Shown here piece after piece: positions 9,325 through 17,201 of a stretch of 64,000 nucleotides of DNA. Numbering within the stretch: the first letter of the stretch is position 1; each line of letters starts with the position of its first letter. The notes under the pieces are model-generated. The model did no database searches and was not told the origin of the DNA. It saw only the letters and a list, made by a program, of their open reading frames with translations. The position numbers and the translations under genes are program-made. The DNA comes from Variovorax ginsengisoli (GTDB lineage Bacteria; Pseudomonadota; Gammaproteobacteria; Burkholderiales; Burkholderiaceae_C): contig NZ_JAUJZH010000032.1 of assembly GCF_030486595.1 (NCBI RefSeq), positions 1-64,000 of the forward strand, written 5' to 3'.

Positions 9325-10479
9325 ATGATTCTTCACACCCTCATTTCCTACGAAGTGCTGCGCCTCGTCTGGTGGCTGCTGCTCGGCGTCCTGCTGGTCG
9401 GCTTCGCGGTCATGGACGGCTTCGATCTCGGCGCCGGCATGCTGCTGCCGTTCGCGGGCCGCAACGACCTCGAGCGCCGCGTGATCATCAACAGCGTCGG
9501 CCCGGTCTGGGAGGGCAACCAGGTCTGGCTGATCCTCGGCGGCGGCGCGATCTTCGCGGCCTGGCCGCAGCTCTACGCGGTGTCGTTCTCGGGCTTCTAC
9601 ATCGCGATGTTCGCGATCCTGGTGGCCTTGATCCTGCGGCCGGTGGCCTTCAAGTTCCGCGGCAAGCGCGACGAGCCGGCCTGGCGCGCGCGCTGGGACT
9701 GGGCGCTGTTCATCGGCGGCTTCGTGCCGGCGCTGATCTTCGGCGTCGCGATGGGCAACGTGCTGCGCGGCGTGCCGTTCCGCTTCAACCCCGACATGCA
9801 CATCTTCTACGACGGCACCTTCTTCGGCCTGCTCAATCCGTTCGCGCTGCTGTGCGGCCTGGTGTCGGTGGCGATGCTCGCGATGCACGGCGCCGCCTGG
9901 CTGCAACTGAAGACGCAGGGCCCGGTGGCCCAGCGCGCGCGGGCCTACGGCAGCGTGGCGGCGGCCGCGACGATCGTGCTGTATGCGCTCGCCGGCTTCG
10001 CGTTGTGGAAGTTCGTCGACGGCTTTCGCGTGACCAGCGCGCTGCCGGCCGACGGGCCGTCCAACCCCTTGCTCAAGACCGTCGAGGTGCATTCGAGCGC
10101 CTGGTTCGCCAACTACGAGGCGCATCCGTGGCTCTACGTCGTGCCGGGCCTGGGCCTGGCCGGCGCTTTGGTGGCGCTGCTGGGCCTGCGCATGCGGGCC
10201 GAGCTGATGACCTTCGTGGCCAGCGCGCTGTCGATCGCCGGCATCATCCTGAGCGTCGGCGTCTCGATGTTCCCGTTCATCCTGCCCTCGACCATCGATC
10301 CGCGCGCCAGCCTGACGGTGTTCGACTCGTCGTCCAGCCACCTGACGCTGTTCATCATGCTGGTGGTCACCGCCATCTTCATCCCGATCATCGTCGCCTA
10401 CACCAGCTGGGTGTACGCCGTGCTGCGCGGCAAGGTCGACGCCGCCGCGATCAGCGAAGACCGCGGCCACGCGTACTAG
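9325..10479 (+). CDS. cydB: Cytochrome bd ubiquinol oxidase subunit II
   Basis: 384 residues from ATG 9325. The N-terminus shows the family signature VMDGFDLGAGMLLPF followed by NSVGPVWEGNQVWLILGGGA, and about eight or nine membrane helices follow. CydB is the structural partner of CydA in the cytoplasmic membrane and conducts oxygen or protons. The two-base gap to cydA and 21-base gap to cydX show one transcription unit. Confidence 0.97.
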   Translation: MILHTLISYEVLRLVWWLLLGVLLVGFAVMDGFDLGAGMLLPFAGRNDLERRVIINSVGPVWEGNQVWLILGGGAIFAAWPQLYAVSFSGFYIAMFAILVALILRPVAFKFRGKRDEPAWRARWDWALFIGGFVPALIFGVAMGNVLRGVPFRFNPDMHIFYDGTFFGLLNPFALLCGLVSVAMLAMHGAAWLQLKTQGPVAQRARAYGSVAAAATIVLYALAGFALWKFVDGFRVTSALPADGPSNPLLKTVEVHSSAWFANYEAHPWLYVVPGLGLAGALVALLGLRMRAELMTFVASALSIAGIILSVGVSMFPFILPSTIDPRASLTVFDSSSSHLTLFIMLVVTAIFIPIIVAYTSWVYAVLRGKVDAAAISEDRGHAY

Positions 10480-10500
10480 TCACAGAAAGAGAATCCGACC

Positions 10501-10623
10501 ATGTGGTACTTCGCCTGGATCCTGGGACTGCCGCTCGCCGCGACCTTCGCGGTGCTGAATGCGATGTGGTACGAGCTGATGGACGACGAGGCCGTAAGGC
10601 ACGACAAGCTCGACAAGCCGTAG
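10501..10623 (+). CDS. cydX: Cytochrome bd oxidase small subunit CydX
   Basis: A 40-residue protein, too short for most gene finders. It begins MWYFAWILGLPLAATFAVL, nearly identical to the start of known CydX proteins (MWYFAWILG), spans the membrane once, and ends in a charged tail (DDEAVRHDKLDKP). It directly follows cydB with an AGAGAA box upstream. CydX is needed for stability and full activity of the bd oxidase. Position and N-terminal motif make the call firm. Confidence 0.93.
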   Translation: MWYFAWILGLPLAATFAVLNAMWYELMDDEAVRHDKLDKP

Positions 10624-10630
10624 CCGGCCG

Positions 10631-11209
10631 CTATTCCTTGGGTGGCTTCAGGGCCTTGGACCCGCCTGTCAGTCGGTCCTTGAGCCCCAGCACCTTGGTC
10701 ACCGTCGCGCCCATGCCCATGAGCTGCATCGCTGTTTCCGGGGCGAGCCGCTGCACGTCGTCGAACCACTTCATGAGCCGGTCGATCAGGTCGTGCATGT
10801 CGCGCATGCGCTGCTGGGCATGGCGCTCGGCGTCGGTCTTGGGCTCTTCGAGCAGCGCCATGCGCAGCATCGAGAGGGTCGGCTCGATCTCGCGCCGGCG
10901 GCGCTCCTCGGCCAGCACGCGGAAGATCTCCCAGACATCGGAAGGCGCCTCGAAATACTCGCGCCGGTCGCCCGCATGGTGGCGCAGCCGCACCAGCCGC
11001 CAGGCCTGCAGCTCCTTCAGGCCCATGCTCACGTTGGAGCGCGAGAACTCGAGCGACTCGGCGATCTCGTCGGCATTCAGCGCCCGCTCCGAGATGAAGA
11101 TCAGCGCATAGATCTGGCCGACCGTGCGGTTGATGCCCCATTTGCTGCCCATTTCCCCGAAGTGGGCGATGAATTCTCGGCTGAGGGCGGGCAGGGCGTC
11201 TTTGGGCAT
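10631..11209 (-). CDS. GbsR/MarR-family transcriptional regulator (probable cyd regulator)
   Basis: 192 residues with a winged helix-turn-helix around residues 45-75 (NADEIAESLEFSRSNVSMGL then KELQAWRLV) in the GbsR-type arrangement, followed by a helical C-terminal region likely used for dimerisation. The N-terminal MGSKWGINRTVGQIYALIF stretch is typical of this family. It is convergent with cydX, seven bases away, and its own promoter carries a palindrome like the one upstream of cydD. Inference: it autoregulates and controls cydDCABX; the signal is unknown. No cysteine cluster or haem motif is evident. Confidence 0.85.
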   Translation of the reverse strand: MPKDALPALSREFIAHFGEMGSKWGINRTVGQIYALIFISERALNADEIAESLEFSRSNVSMGLKELQAWRLVRLRHHAGDRREYFEAPSDVWEIFRVLAEERRRREIEPTLSMLRMALLEEPKTDAERHAQQRMRDMHDLIDRLMKWFDDVQRLAPETAMQLMGMGATVTKVLGLKDRLTGGSKALKPPKE

Positions 11210-11217
11210 CGGCCGAT

Positions 11218-11256
11218 TTTCAGGCCGAATTGCTGAAGCTTCAAGAAAGACTGAAA
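11218..11256. promoter_or_regulatory. Candidate operators upstream of the GbsR-type regulator
   Basis: Nine to 47 bases before the regulator start codon there are two TTTCAG/CTGAA-type inverted repeats. On the minus strand, 11256-11239 reads TTTCAGTC-TT-TCTTGAAG, matching 12 of 18 bases of the cydD palindrome. TTTCAG-N9-CTGAAG lies at 11218-11238. Both fit autoregulation by the adjacent regulator; the second has wider spacing and may be a half-site pair or chance. Confidence 0.55.
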
Positions 11257-11258
11257 GG

Positions 11259-11681
11259 CTATTTCCAGGGCGTCGGCGCCGGGACCTCGCAGGCGGGCTC
11301 GACGTCGATGCTCTTGAAGTCGGCCGGCGAAACGATCTCGAGGTATTCCATGTCGGGCGAATAGTCGAACAGGTAGTGGCGAATGCCCGGGCGCTGGTGG
11401 ACCACGTCGCCGGCGGCGACCAGCGTCTCCTTGTCCTCGTACATGAAGCGGGCCCAGCCCTTGAGCATGTAGACGATCTGGAAATCCGCTTCGTGCCGGT
11501 GCCAGCCGGTGCCCGTTTCCGGTGCCATGTTGGCCTTGACGAGGTGCGCGATCACACGGCCGTTGGTGGCGTCCGCCACCCCGAGGTCGCGATACAGGAA
11601 GAAATCGCGCAATCCGCCTGAAACGTAGTCGGTGTCGCCGGGTTTGACATGGGAGAACTTCGTGTCGGTACGGTCCAGCAT
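11259..11681 (-). CDS. Cupin-domain protein
   Basis: 140 residues from the ATG at 11681, chosen because GAAGGAG lies about eight bases upstream; an in-frame start at 11726 lacks such a site. The single beta-barrel cupin shows ETGTGWHRHEADFQIVYML (motif 1, with the His-x-His metal ligands) and PGIRHYLFDYSPDMEYLEI (motif 2). Small cupins of this kind can be dioxygenases, isomerases or binding proteins, so the reaction is not assigned. It is transcribed divergently from the ArsR gene at 11788 and may be its target. Confidence 0.75.
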   Translation of the reverse strand: MLDRTDTKFSHVKPGDTDYVSGGLRDFFLYRDLGVADATNGRVIAHLVKANMAPETGTGWHRHEADFQIVYMLKGWARFMYEDKETLVAAGDVVHQRPGIRHYLFDYSPDMEYLEIVSPADFKSIDVEPACEVPAPTPWK

Positions 11682-11751
11682 GGGCGAGCTCCTTCGGAGG
11701 GGGTGGGGGATGCTGCGCCGCAGCACGCATAAACCATTCCTGCCGCGTGGC

Positions 11752-11793
11752 TTGACAAGCGGGCGCCCGGCTTCGAAACTAAACCATATGGTT
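11752..11793 (+). promoter_or_regulatory. Promoter and palindromic operator overlapping the ArsR start codon
   Basis: A perfect -35 box TTGACA (11752-11757) is followed 17-18 bases later by an AAACTA-like -10. The perfect 12-bp palindrome AACCATATGGTT (11782-11793) spans the ATG at 11788. The half-site TAAACCAT occurs at 11780-11787 and again at 11730-11737, toward the divergent cupin gene. Spacing puts the transcript start at or next to the ATG and no Shine-Dalgarno sequence is present, so a leaderless, autoregulated mRNA is inferred. Confidence 0.55.
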
Positions 11794-12150
11794 CACTCTG
11801 ATGCCGGCACCCTCGATGCCGTCTTTTCCGCCCTGTCGGACGCCACCCGGCGCGACGTGCTCGAACGGCTGGGGCGCGGCGGCGGCCTCACGGTCAGCGA
11901 ACTGGCCCAGCCGCATGGCATGTCGCTGACCGGCTTCATGAAGCACTTGCGCGTGCTCGAGGAGGCCGGCCTGGTGTCGCGCACGAAAGAAGGCCGCATC
12001 GTGCGCTGCGCGCTGTCGCCGGCCCCGATGCAGGAGGCCGCCGTGTGGTTGTCCCACTACGAGAAATTCTGGGCCGGTCGCCCGGACCCAGCCGCAAGCG
12101 CTGAAGCCGTGGTTCGGCCCGGCCGGAACATCGGGCCTTTGTTGGGATAA
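11788..12150 (+). CDS. ArsR-family winged-helix transcriptional regulator
   Basis: 120 residues with the ArsR/SmtB fold: AVFSALSDATRRDVLERL at the N-terminus, recognition region around residues 35-65 (VSELAQPHGMSLTGFMKHL, then LEEAGLVSRTKEGR). It belongs to the metal-independent subgroup that often sits beside SRPBCC (AHSA1) proteins; no ArsR-type cysteine metal box is present. Here the divergent neighbour is a cupin rather than an SRPBCC gene. The palindrome at its start codon suggests autoregulation. aroC begins seven bases after its stop. Confidence 0.85.
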   Translation: MVHSDAGTLDAVFSALSDATRRDVLERLGRGGGLTVSELAQPHGMSLTGFMKHLRVLEEAGLVSRTKEGRIVRCALSPAPMQEAAVWLSHYEKFWAGRPDPAASAEAVVRPGRNIGPLLG

Positions 12151-12157
12151 TCCCGCC

Positions 12158-13267
12158 ATGAGCGGCAATACCTTCGGCACCTTATTCGCGGTCACCAACT
12201 TCGGTGAATCCCACGGCCCGGCGATCGGCTGCGTCATCGACGGCTGCCCGCCCGGCATGGCGCTCACCGAAGCCGACATCCAGGGCGACCTCGACCGGCG
12301 CCGCCCCGGCACCAGCCGCCACGTGACGCAGCGCAACGAACCCGACGCGGTGCAGATCCTGAGCGGCGTGTACGAAGGCAAGACCACCGGCACGCCGATC
12401 GCGCTGCTGATCCAGAACACCGACCAGCGCAGCAAGGACTACGGCCAGATCGCGCAGCAGTTTCGCCCCGGCCACGCCGACTTCAGCTACTGGAAGAAAT
12501 ACGGCATCCGCGACCCGCGCGGCGGCGGCCGCTCGTCGGCCCGCCTGACGGCACCGATGGTGGCGGCCGGCGCGGTCGCCAAGAAGTGGCTGTTCGAGAA
12601 GTACGGCACCCGCTTCCGCGGCTGCATGGCGCAGATCGGCGACATCGTGATCCCGTTCGAGGCCTGGGACCACGTGCCGAACAACCCCTTCTTCGCGCCC
12701 ATGGTCGACGTCTCGCAGCTGGAGGCCTACATGGACGCGCTGCGCAAGGCCGGCGACTCCTGCGGCGCCCGCATCCGGGTCACGGCGTCGAACGTCCCGA
12801 TGGGCCTCGGGGAGCCGCTGTTCGACAAGCTGGATGCCGACATCGCCTGGGCGATGATGGGCATCAACGCGGTCAAGGGCGTCGAGATCGGCGCCGGCTT
12901 CGCCAGCGTCACGCAGCGCGGCACCACCCACGGCGACTCGATCACGCCGCAGGGCTTCGTGACCAACAACGCCGGCGGCGTGCTCGGCGGCATCAGCACG
13001 GGCCAGGACCTCGAGGTGAGCATCGCGATCAAGCCGACCAGTTCGATCATCAGTCCGCGCCAGTCCATCGATGTCAACAATCAGCCGGTCGAGGTCGTGA
13101 CCAAGGGCCGGCACGACCCCTGCGTCGGCATCCGGGCGACGCCGATCGCGGAGGCGATGCTGGCGCTGGTCGTGATGGAGCATGCGCTGCGCAACCGCGC
13201 CCAGTGCGGCGACGTGCATGCGCCGGACCTGCCGGAGCATCCCTCGCCCCAGGCTTCGTTCCTCTAG
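12158..13267 (+). CDS. aroC: Chorismate synthase
   Basis: 369 residues. Typical elements include FGESHGPAIGCVIDGCPPG at the N-terminus, RRRPGTSRHVTQRNEPD, and RGGGRSSARLTA near residue 125. The enzyme converts 5-enolpyruvylshikimate-3-phosphate to chorismate using reduced FMN, the last common step of aromatic amino-acid synthesis, in the cytoplasm. It overlaps the following permease gene by one base (TAGTG). Confidence 0.97.
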   Translation: MSGNTFGTLFAVTNFGESHGPAIGCVIDGCPPGMALTEADIQGDLDRRRPGTSRHVTQRNEPDAVQILSGVYEGKTTGTPIALLIQNTDQRSKDYGQIAQQFRPGHADFSYWKKYGIRDPRGGGRSSARLTAPMVAAGAVAKKWLFEKYGTRFRGCMAQIGDIVIPFEAWDHVPNNPFFAPMVDVSQLEAYMDALRKAGDSCGARIRVTASNVPMGLGEPLFDKLDADIAWAMMGINAVKGVEIGAGFASVTQRGTTHGDSITPQGFVTNNAGGVLGGISTGQDLEVSIAIKPTSSIISPRQSIDVNNQPVEVVTKGRHDPCVGIRATPIAEAMLALVVMEHALRNRAQCGDVHAPDLPEHPSPQASFL

Positions 13268-14445
13268 TGGCGTCCGCGCCGCCCGCCGCCGGGGGGCGCG
13301 GCCACCTGCTGGCCTTCGCGGCCCTGTCGGCGAGCTATTTCGCCCACATCGGCTTCTTCAATCCGTACCTGCCGCTGTGGCTCAAGGACCTCGGGCTGCC
13401 GATCTTCGTGATCAGCCTGCTGACCTCGGTGCAGTCGGTGACCCGGGTCTTCGCGCCGTATGCATGGGGCGCGCTGAGCGACCACACCGGCGAGCGCGTG
13501 AAGCTGCTGCGCTTCAGCGCCGCGGTGGCGCTGGTGTCCTCGTTCGGCCTGTGGTGGAACGGCGGCCCGTGGTGGCTGATGCTGGTGCTGCTCGTGATGT
13601 TCACGCACACCAGTTCGATGATGTCGCTCACCGAAGCCGCGATGGCGCACCTGGTGGCCGGCGACTGGGGCCGCTATGGCCGCATCCGGCTCTGGGGTTC
13701 GGCGGGCTTCCTGGTCACCGTGTTCTTCGCCGGCGAATGGTTCGAGCGCTTCGGCATGCGGCACTTCCCGGCCTGGGCCGGCGGCACGCTGGCGATCGTG
13801 CTGATTGCGACGCTGCGGCTGCCTGACGTGCGCGAGCCGGTGTCGCAGCACGCGCAGGCCCGCGAGCCGGTCGGTCCGGTGCTGCGCAATCCGGCGGTGC
13901 GCTGGTTTTTCGTCTCGCTGTTCTTCCACGTGATGGCCCATTTCGCGGTCTACGGTTTCCTGTCGCTCTACCTCGATTCGCTCGGCTACGGCAAGGGCAC
14001 GATCGGCCTGCTCTGGGCGCTTTCGGTGGTGGCCGAGATCGTCTGGTTCTTCCTGCAGGGGCGGCTGCTCGGGCTGCTGTCGATGCCGCGCTGGCTGCTG
14101 CTGTGCGGTTTCGCGGCGGTGCTGCGCATGGGCATCACGGCCGGGTGCGGGAAATGGGTCTGGGCCCTGGTGGTGGCGCAGGCGTTGCACGCGCTGTCCT
14201 TCGCGGCCCACCACACCACCTGCATCGCGATGGTGTCGCGCCACTTTCCGGGCCGGCTGCGCGGCCGCGGGCAGGCGCTGTTCACGGTGATCGGCTATGG
14301 CTTCGGCGGCGTGCTCGGTGTCCTGGTGGGCGGCGCCATCGCGCAGCGCTTCGGCTATGTCGCCATGTTCAGCGTGGCGACGGCGGTGGCGGCCGTCGCG
14401 AGCGGATGCGCGTGGCGGGCGCAGCGGGTCGGCGGCGCGGTTTGA
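13267..14445 (+). CDS. MFS transporter (LacY/nucleoside-proton symporter-like)
   Basis: 392 residues from GTG 13267, which shares its G with the aroC stop. Twelve hydrophobic helices are visible. The N-terminal SASYFAHIGFFNPYLPLWL segment and the ALSDHTGERVKLLRF loop resemble the MFS_1-like group that includes the 3-phenylpropionate permease HcaT. Substrate unknown. The tight coupling to aroC is shared by position only and does not establish function. Confidence 0.82.
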   Translation: MASAPPAAGGRGHLLAFAALSASYFAHIGFFNPYLPLWLKDLGLPIFVISLLTSVQSVTRVFAPYAWGALSDHTGERVKLLRFSAAVALVSSFGLWWNGGPWWLMLVLLVMFTHTSSMMSLTEAAMAHLVAGDWGRYGRIRLWGSAGFLVTVFFAGEWFERFGMRHFPAWAGGTLAIVLIATLRLPDVREPVSQHAQAREPVGPVLRNPAVRWFFVSLFFHVMAHFAVYGFLSLYLDSLGYGKGTIGLLWALSVVAEIVWFFLQGRLLGLLSMPRWLLLCGFAAVLRMGITAGCGKWVWALVVAQALHALSFAAHHTTCIAMVSRHFPGRLRGRGQALFTVIGYGFGGVLGVLVGGAIAQRFGYVAMFSVATAVAAVASGCAWRAQRVGGAV

Positions 14446-14469
14446 CTGTGGGGGCGGATCGGGGCTAAA

Positions 14470-14484
14470 GTAAGGATTCCTTAC
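14470..14484. promoter_or_regulatory. Palindromic operator of the AbrB/PIN module
   Basis: GTAAGGA-T-TCCTTAC is a perfect inverted repeat with 7-bp arms, ending 14 bases before the antitoxin ATG and followed by the CCGGAGGG ribosome-binding site. Antitoxins with an AbrB fold commonly repress their own promoter through such a site; binding here is inferred. Confidence 0.6.
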
Positions 14485-14498
14485 CGGAGGGATTTCCA

Positions 14499-14795
14499 AT
14501 GCTCGCCAAGATGACCTCCAAGAACCAGCTCACCCTGCCGCGCAGCGTGACGGACCAGCTCGGCGATGTCCCGGAGTACTTCGACGTGGCGCTGCGCGAC
14601 GGCCAGATCGTTCTGACACCGGTGCGCATCCAGCGCGGCGATGCCGTGCGAGCCAAGCTGGCGGCGCTGGGCCTGGGCGCTTCGGACGTGGTCGATGCCG
14701 TGGCCTGGGCGCGCAGCGAGCAGCCGGTGCCCGTGGCCGTCGAGCCCACGCCCGCCTACCGGACTCCCGTCCCCCGACGCAAGCCCGGGGCCTGA
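14499..14795 (+). CDS. AbrB/MazE-type antitoxin
   Basis: 98 residues. The first ~45 form a SpoVT/AbrB swapped-hairpin DNA-binding domain (MLAKMTSKNQLTLPRSVTDQ, then FDVALRDGQIVLTPV), and a flexible, proline-rich tail follows, which in such antitoxins wraps the toxin. It is followed five bases later by a PIN-domain gene, the standard type II toxin-antitoxin order, and preceded by a palindrome. The predicted role is to neutralise the PIN RNase and repress the operon. Confidence 0.83.
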   Translation: MLAKMTSKNQLTLPRSVTDQLGDVPEYFDVALRDGQIVLTPVRIQRGDAVRAKLAALGLGASDVVDAVAWARSEQPVPVAVEPTPAYRTPVPRRKPGA

Positions 14796-14800
14796 GCCGC

Positions 14801-15223
14801 GTGGCCGCCGTCCGGGTGGTGTTCGACACCAACGTGGTCGTTTCGGCCTTGCTGTTCGGCGGCCCGGCGACGGCAAGGTTGCGCGGGCTCTGGCAGCAGG
14901 GGGCCTGCGTGCCGTTGCTCAGCAAGGCCACCGCCGCCGAGCTGCTTCGCGTGCTGGCCTGTCCCAAATTCCGACTCTCGGCGGCGGAGCGCGAGGAGCT
15001 GCTGGGCGACTACCTGCCGTTCGCCGAGATCGTGCTGGTGCCCGACCCGCCGCCCGAGGTTCCAGATTGCCGCGACGCCTTCGACCTGCCGTTTCTGCAC
15101 CTGGCCGCGGTCGGTGATGCGACCCTGGTGACCGGTGACCGTGATCTGCTGGTGCTGGCCGCTGGCACGGCGATCCCGATCGTGCGGATCGAGGATTTCA
15201 TCGCGGGCTTCGACCCGCGCTGA
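14801..15223 (+). CDS. PIN-domain toxin (ribonuclease)
   Basis: 140 residues from GTG 14801. The four acidic residues of a PIN nuclease are present: Asp9 in VFDTNVVVSALLFG, Glu47 in TAAELLRVL, Asp95 in CRDAFDLPFLHLA and Asp113 in VTGDRDLL. It belongs to the group annotated as putative toxin component, PIN family. It would cleave RNA unless bound by the AbrB-type antitoxin encoded five bases upstream. All catalytic residues are intact, so the pair looks functional. Confidence 0.85.
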   Translation: MAAVRVVFDTNVVVSALLFGGPATARLRGLWQQGACVPLLSKATAAELLRVLACPKFRLSAAEREELLGDYLPFAEIVLVPDPPPEVPDCRDAFDLPFLHLAAVGDATLVTGDRDLLVLAAGTAIPIVRIEDFIAGFDPR

Positions 15224-15235
15224 AGCCGCAGGTTC

Positions 15236-16162
15236 TCAGTCCAGCTCGGCCCGTCTCGGCATGTCGGCGCCCCGGCGCGAGCAGGTGATGGCCGCGGCCT
15301 TGGCCGCGAAGCCGAGCAGGGCGCCCAGCGCCTGGCCATCGAGCGCCGCGAGCGCCCCGGGCGTCAGCGCGCCGTGTTCGTCGAGCCAGGTCAGCAGGCC
15401 GGCCTGGAAGGTGTCGCCGGCGCCCACGGTGTCGATCACCTTCACCTGCGGTGTCGGCACGTCGGCTCGCGCGCTTCGGGTCCAGGCGCTGGCGCCCTGG
15501 CCGCCGCGGGTCACCGCGACCAGCACCGCGCCCTGCGCCAGCCAGCGCGCCGCGACCTGCTCGGGCGTCTCGGCCGGATAGAGCAGGCCCAGGTCCTCGT
15601 CGCTGACCTTGACCAGGTGCGCGATCGAGACCATCCGGTCGACCAGCGCGCGCCATCGCGCCACGTCGGGTTCGACATTGAGACGCACGTTCGGGTCGTA
15701 GGCGACCAGCCGCTGCCCGCGCTCGCGGGCGGCGAGTGCCAGCAACGCGCTGCCGACCGGCTCGACCGCCAGCGCGTAGGAGCCGAACTGCAGCACGCGC
15801 ACGGTCGGCGGCAGCGCGGGAAGCGTGTCGTGGCTGAGCTGCCGGTCGGCCGCGCCGGTGCCGTGGAAGGCATAGCGCGGCACGCCGCGGGCGTCGACGC
15901 TGACCACGCTGAGCGTGCTGGGCGCATCGCTGCGCACGATCAGCGAGGTGTCGACCCCTTCGGCCGCGAGCGAGGCCAGCAGCCGCTCGCCGAAGGCGTC
16001 GGTCGACAGCCCGGCCAGGAAGGCCACCGGCCGCCCGAGCCGGGCCAGGCCCTGGGCCACGTTGAGCGGCGAGCCGCCGATGCGGGCATCCAGCGCCAGG
16101 CCGGTGGGGGTGGCTTCGCCCGTGTAGACATCCATCAGGGCTTCGCCGCAGACCACGAACAT
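15236..16162 (-). CDS. PfkB-family carbohydrate kinase (fructokinase-like)
   Basis: 308 residues. The ribokinase/PfkB fold is marked by IGGSPLNVAQGLARLG near residue 35 and the C-terminal ATP-site DTVGAGDTFQAGLLTWL with the catalytic Asp near residue 250. It phosphorylates a sugar or nucleoside with ATP; fructokinase is the usual annotation of this subgroup, but no sugar transporter or other sugar gene lies nearby. It is convergent with the PIN gene, 12 bases away. Confidence 0.85.
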   Translation of the reverse strand: MFVVCGEALMDVYTGEATPTGLALDARIGGSPLNVAQGLARLGRPVAFLAGLSTDAFGERLLASLAAEGVDTSLIVRSDAPSTLSVVSVDARGVPRYAFHGTGAADRQLSHDTLPALPPTVRVLQFGSYALAVEPVGSALLALAARERGQRLVAYDPNVRLNVEPDVARWRALVDRMVSIAHLVKVSDEDLGLLYPAETPEQVAARWLAQGAVLVAVTRGGQGASAWTRSARADVPTPQVKVIDTVGAGDTFQAGLLTWLDEHGALTPGALAALDGQALGALLGFAAKAAAITCSRRGADMPRRAELD

Positions 16163-16260
16163 GGGGATCCTTGAAAGTGAGGATCAGGAGATTACAGGCT
16201 GGCGCCGGTTCGAACCAGTCCGCCAGCACCGGGCGCCGATACGCGCTTGCAAACAGCTTC

Positions 16261-17040
16261 TCAGATGATCGGCCGCAGCGCCTCGGCCACTTCGCGCAGC
16301 ACCGGCAGCAGCTTGTCGACCAGCTGCGTGTCGGGGTAGACCTGCCGCTGCACCGTGACGCTGAGCGCGTACTGGCAGTGGCCCTTGCGGTCCTTGAGGG
16401 GCAGCGCGAGGCCGCTGAGCCCGAAGTCGAGGTACTGGTCGGCATGCGCGTAGCCGAGCCGGCGCGCCACCCCCACGTTCTCGCGGAAACGGGCCGGGTC
16501 GACCACCGTGAAGCCGGTGAAGCTGGCGAAGTCGTGGGCGGCGAGCCAGGCATCGAGGCCGGCATCGTCCAGGGTCGAGAGCAGCGCCAGCCCCGGCGCC
16601 ACCACGTGGGCCGGCACCCGGGCCCCCGGGTGGAAGCCGATCGACACCACGCGCGGCGAATTGCTGCGCGACAGGTAGACCACCTCGTGCCCGTCCAGGG
16701 TGGCGACGTTGAGCGATTCGCCGCACTGCATCGACGCCCGCTGGATGAAGGGCTGGGCGATGCGCGGCACCCGCGCCACCTCCATGAAGGCCTGGCCGAG
16801 CCGCAGCACGCGCGGCAGCAGCCAGTAGTACTTGCCGTCGGTCGCCGCATAGCCGTAGTGCACCAGGCTGAGCAGGTAGCGGCGGGCCGCGGTGCGGGTC
16901 AGCAGGGCGCGCTCGCCGGCCTCGGTGGCCGTCAGGCGGGGCCGGTCCTCCGAAAAGGCCTCGATCACGCGAAGTCCCTTGCCGAGGCCTTCGATGAGGA
17001 GCTTGCGGTCGATGGGCGGTGGCTCGGCAGGTGGGAGCAT
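16261..17040 (-). CDS. IclR-family transcriptional regulator
   Basis: 259 residues: an N-terminal winged helix (EGLGKGLRVIEAFSEDRPRL then ATEAGERALLTRTAARRYL) and a C-terminal ligand-binding domain. It resembles the PcaR/PobR group that senses aromatic or hydroaromatic acids. It is divergent from an MHS permease, 161 bases away, a common regulator-target arrangement. It is clearly related to the IclR protein at 20820-21602, which is divergent from a second similar block. Confidence 0.88.
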   Translation of the reverse strand: MLPPAEPPPIDRKLLIEGLGKGLRVIEAFSEDRPRLTATEAGERALLTRTAARRYLLSLVHYGYAATDGKYYWLLPRVLRLGQAFMEVARVPRIAQPFIQRASMQCGESLNVATLDGHEVVYLSRSNSPRVVSIGFHPGARVPAHVVAPGLALLSTLDDAGLDAWLAAHDFASFTGFTVVDPARFRENVGVARRLGYAHADQYLDFGLSGLALPLKDRKGHCQYALSVTVQRQVYPDTQLVDKLLPVLREVAEALRPII

Positions 17041-17201
17041 GGCTGGGGGAAACCCGGTTTTCGTGCGCGTGGTGCACGGGTGCGGTCGATCATCGCTCGC
17101 GACATGCGGCTTCGGCGTTGTGGAGAACCCTGAGGCGGTCCAAAGTCGCCGCCTCGGCCCGCGAAGCGCCAGCCGACCCCCGAACCCCCAAGGAGAGACA
17201 A

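Noticed and set aside
16207..16216. GGTTCGAACC resembling a tRNA T-loop between the sugar kinase and IclR genes
   Set aside because: No acceptor, D or anticodon arms can be folded around it and the T-stem does not pair in tRNA register. It is treated as a chance palindrome.
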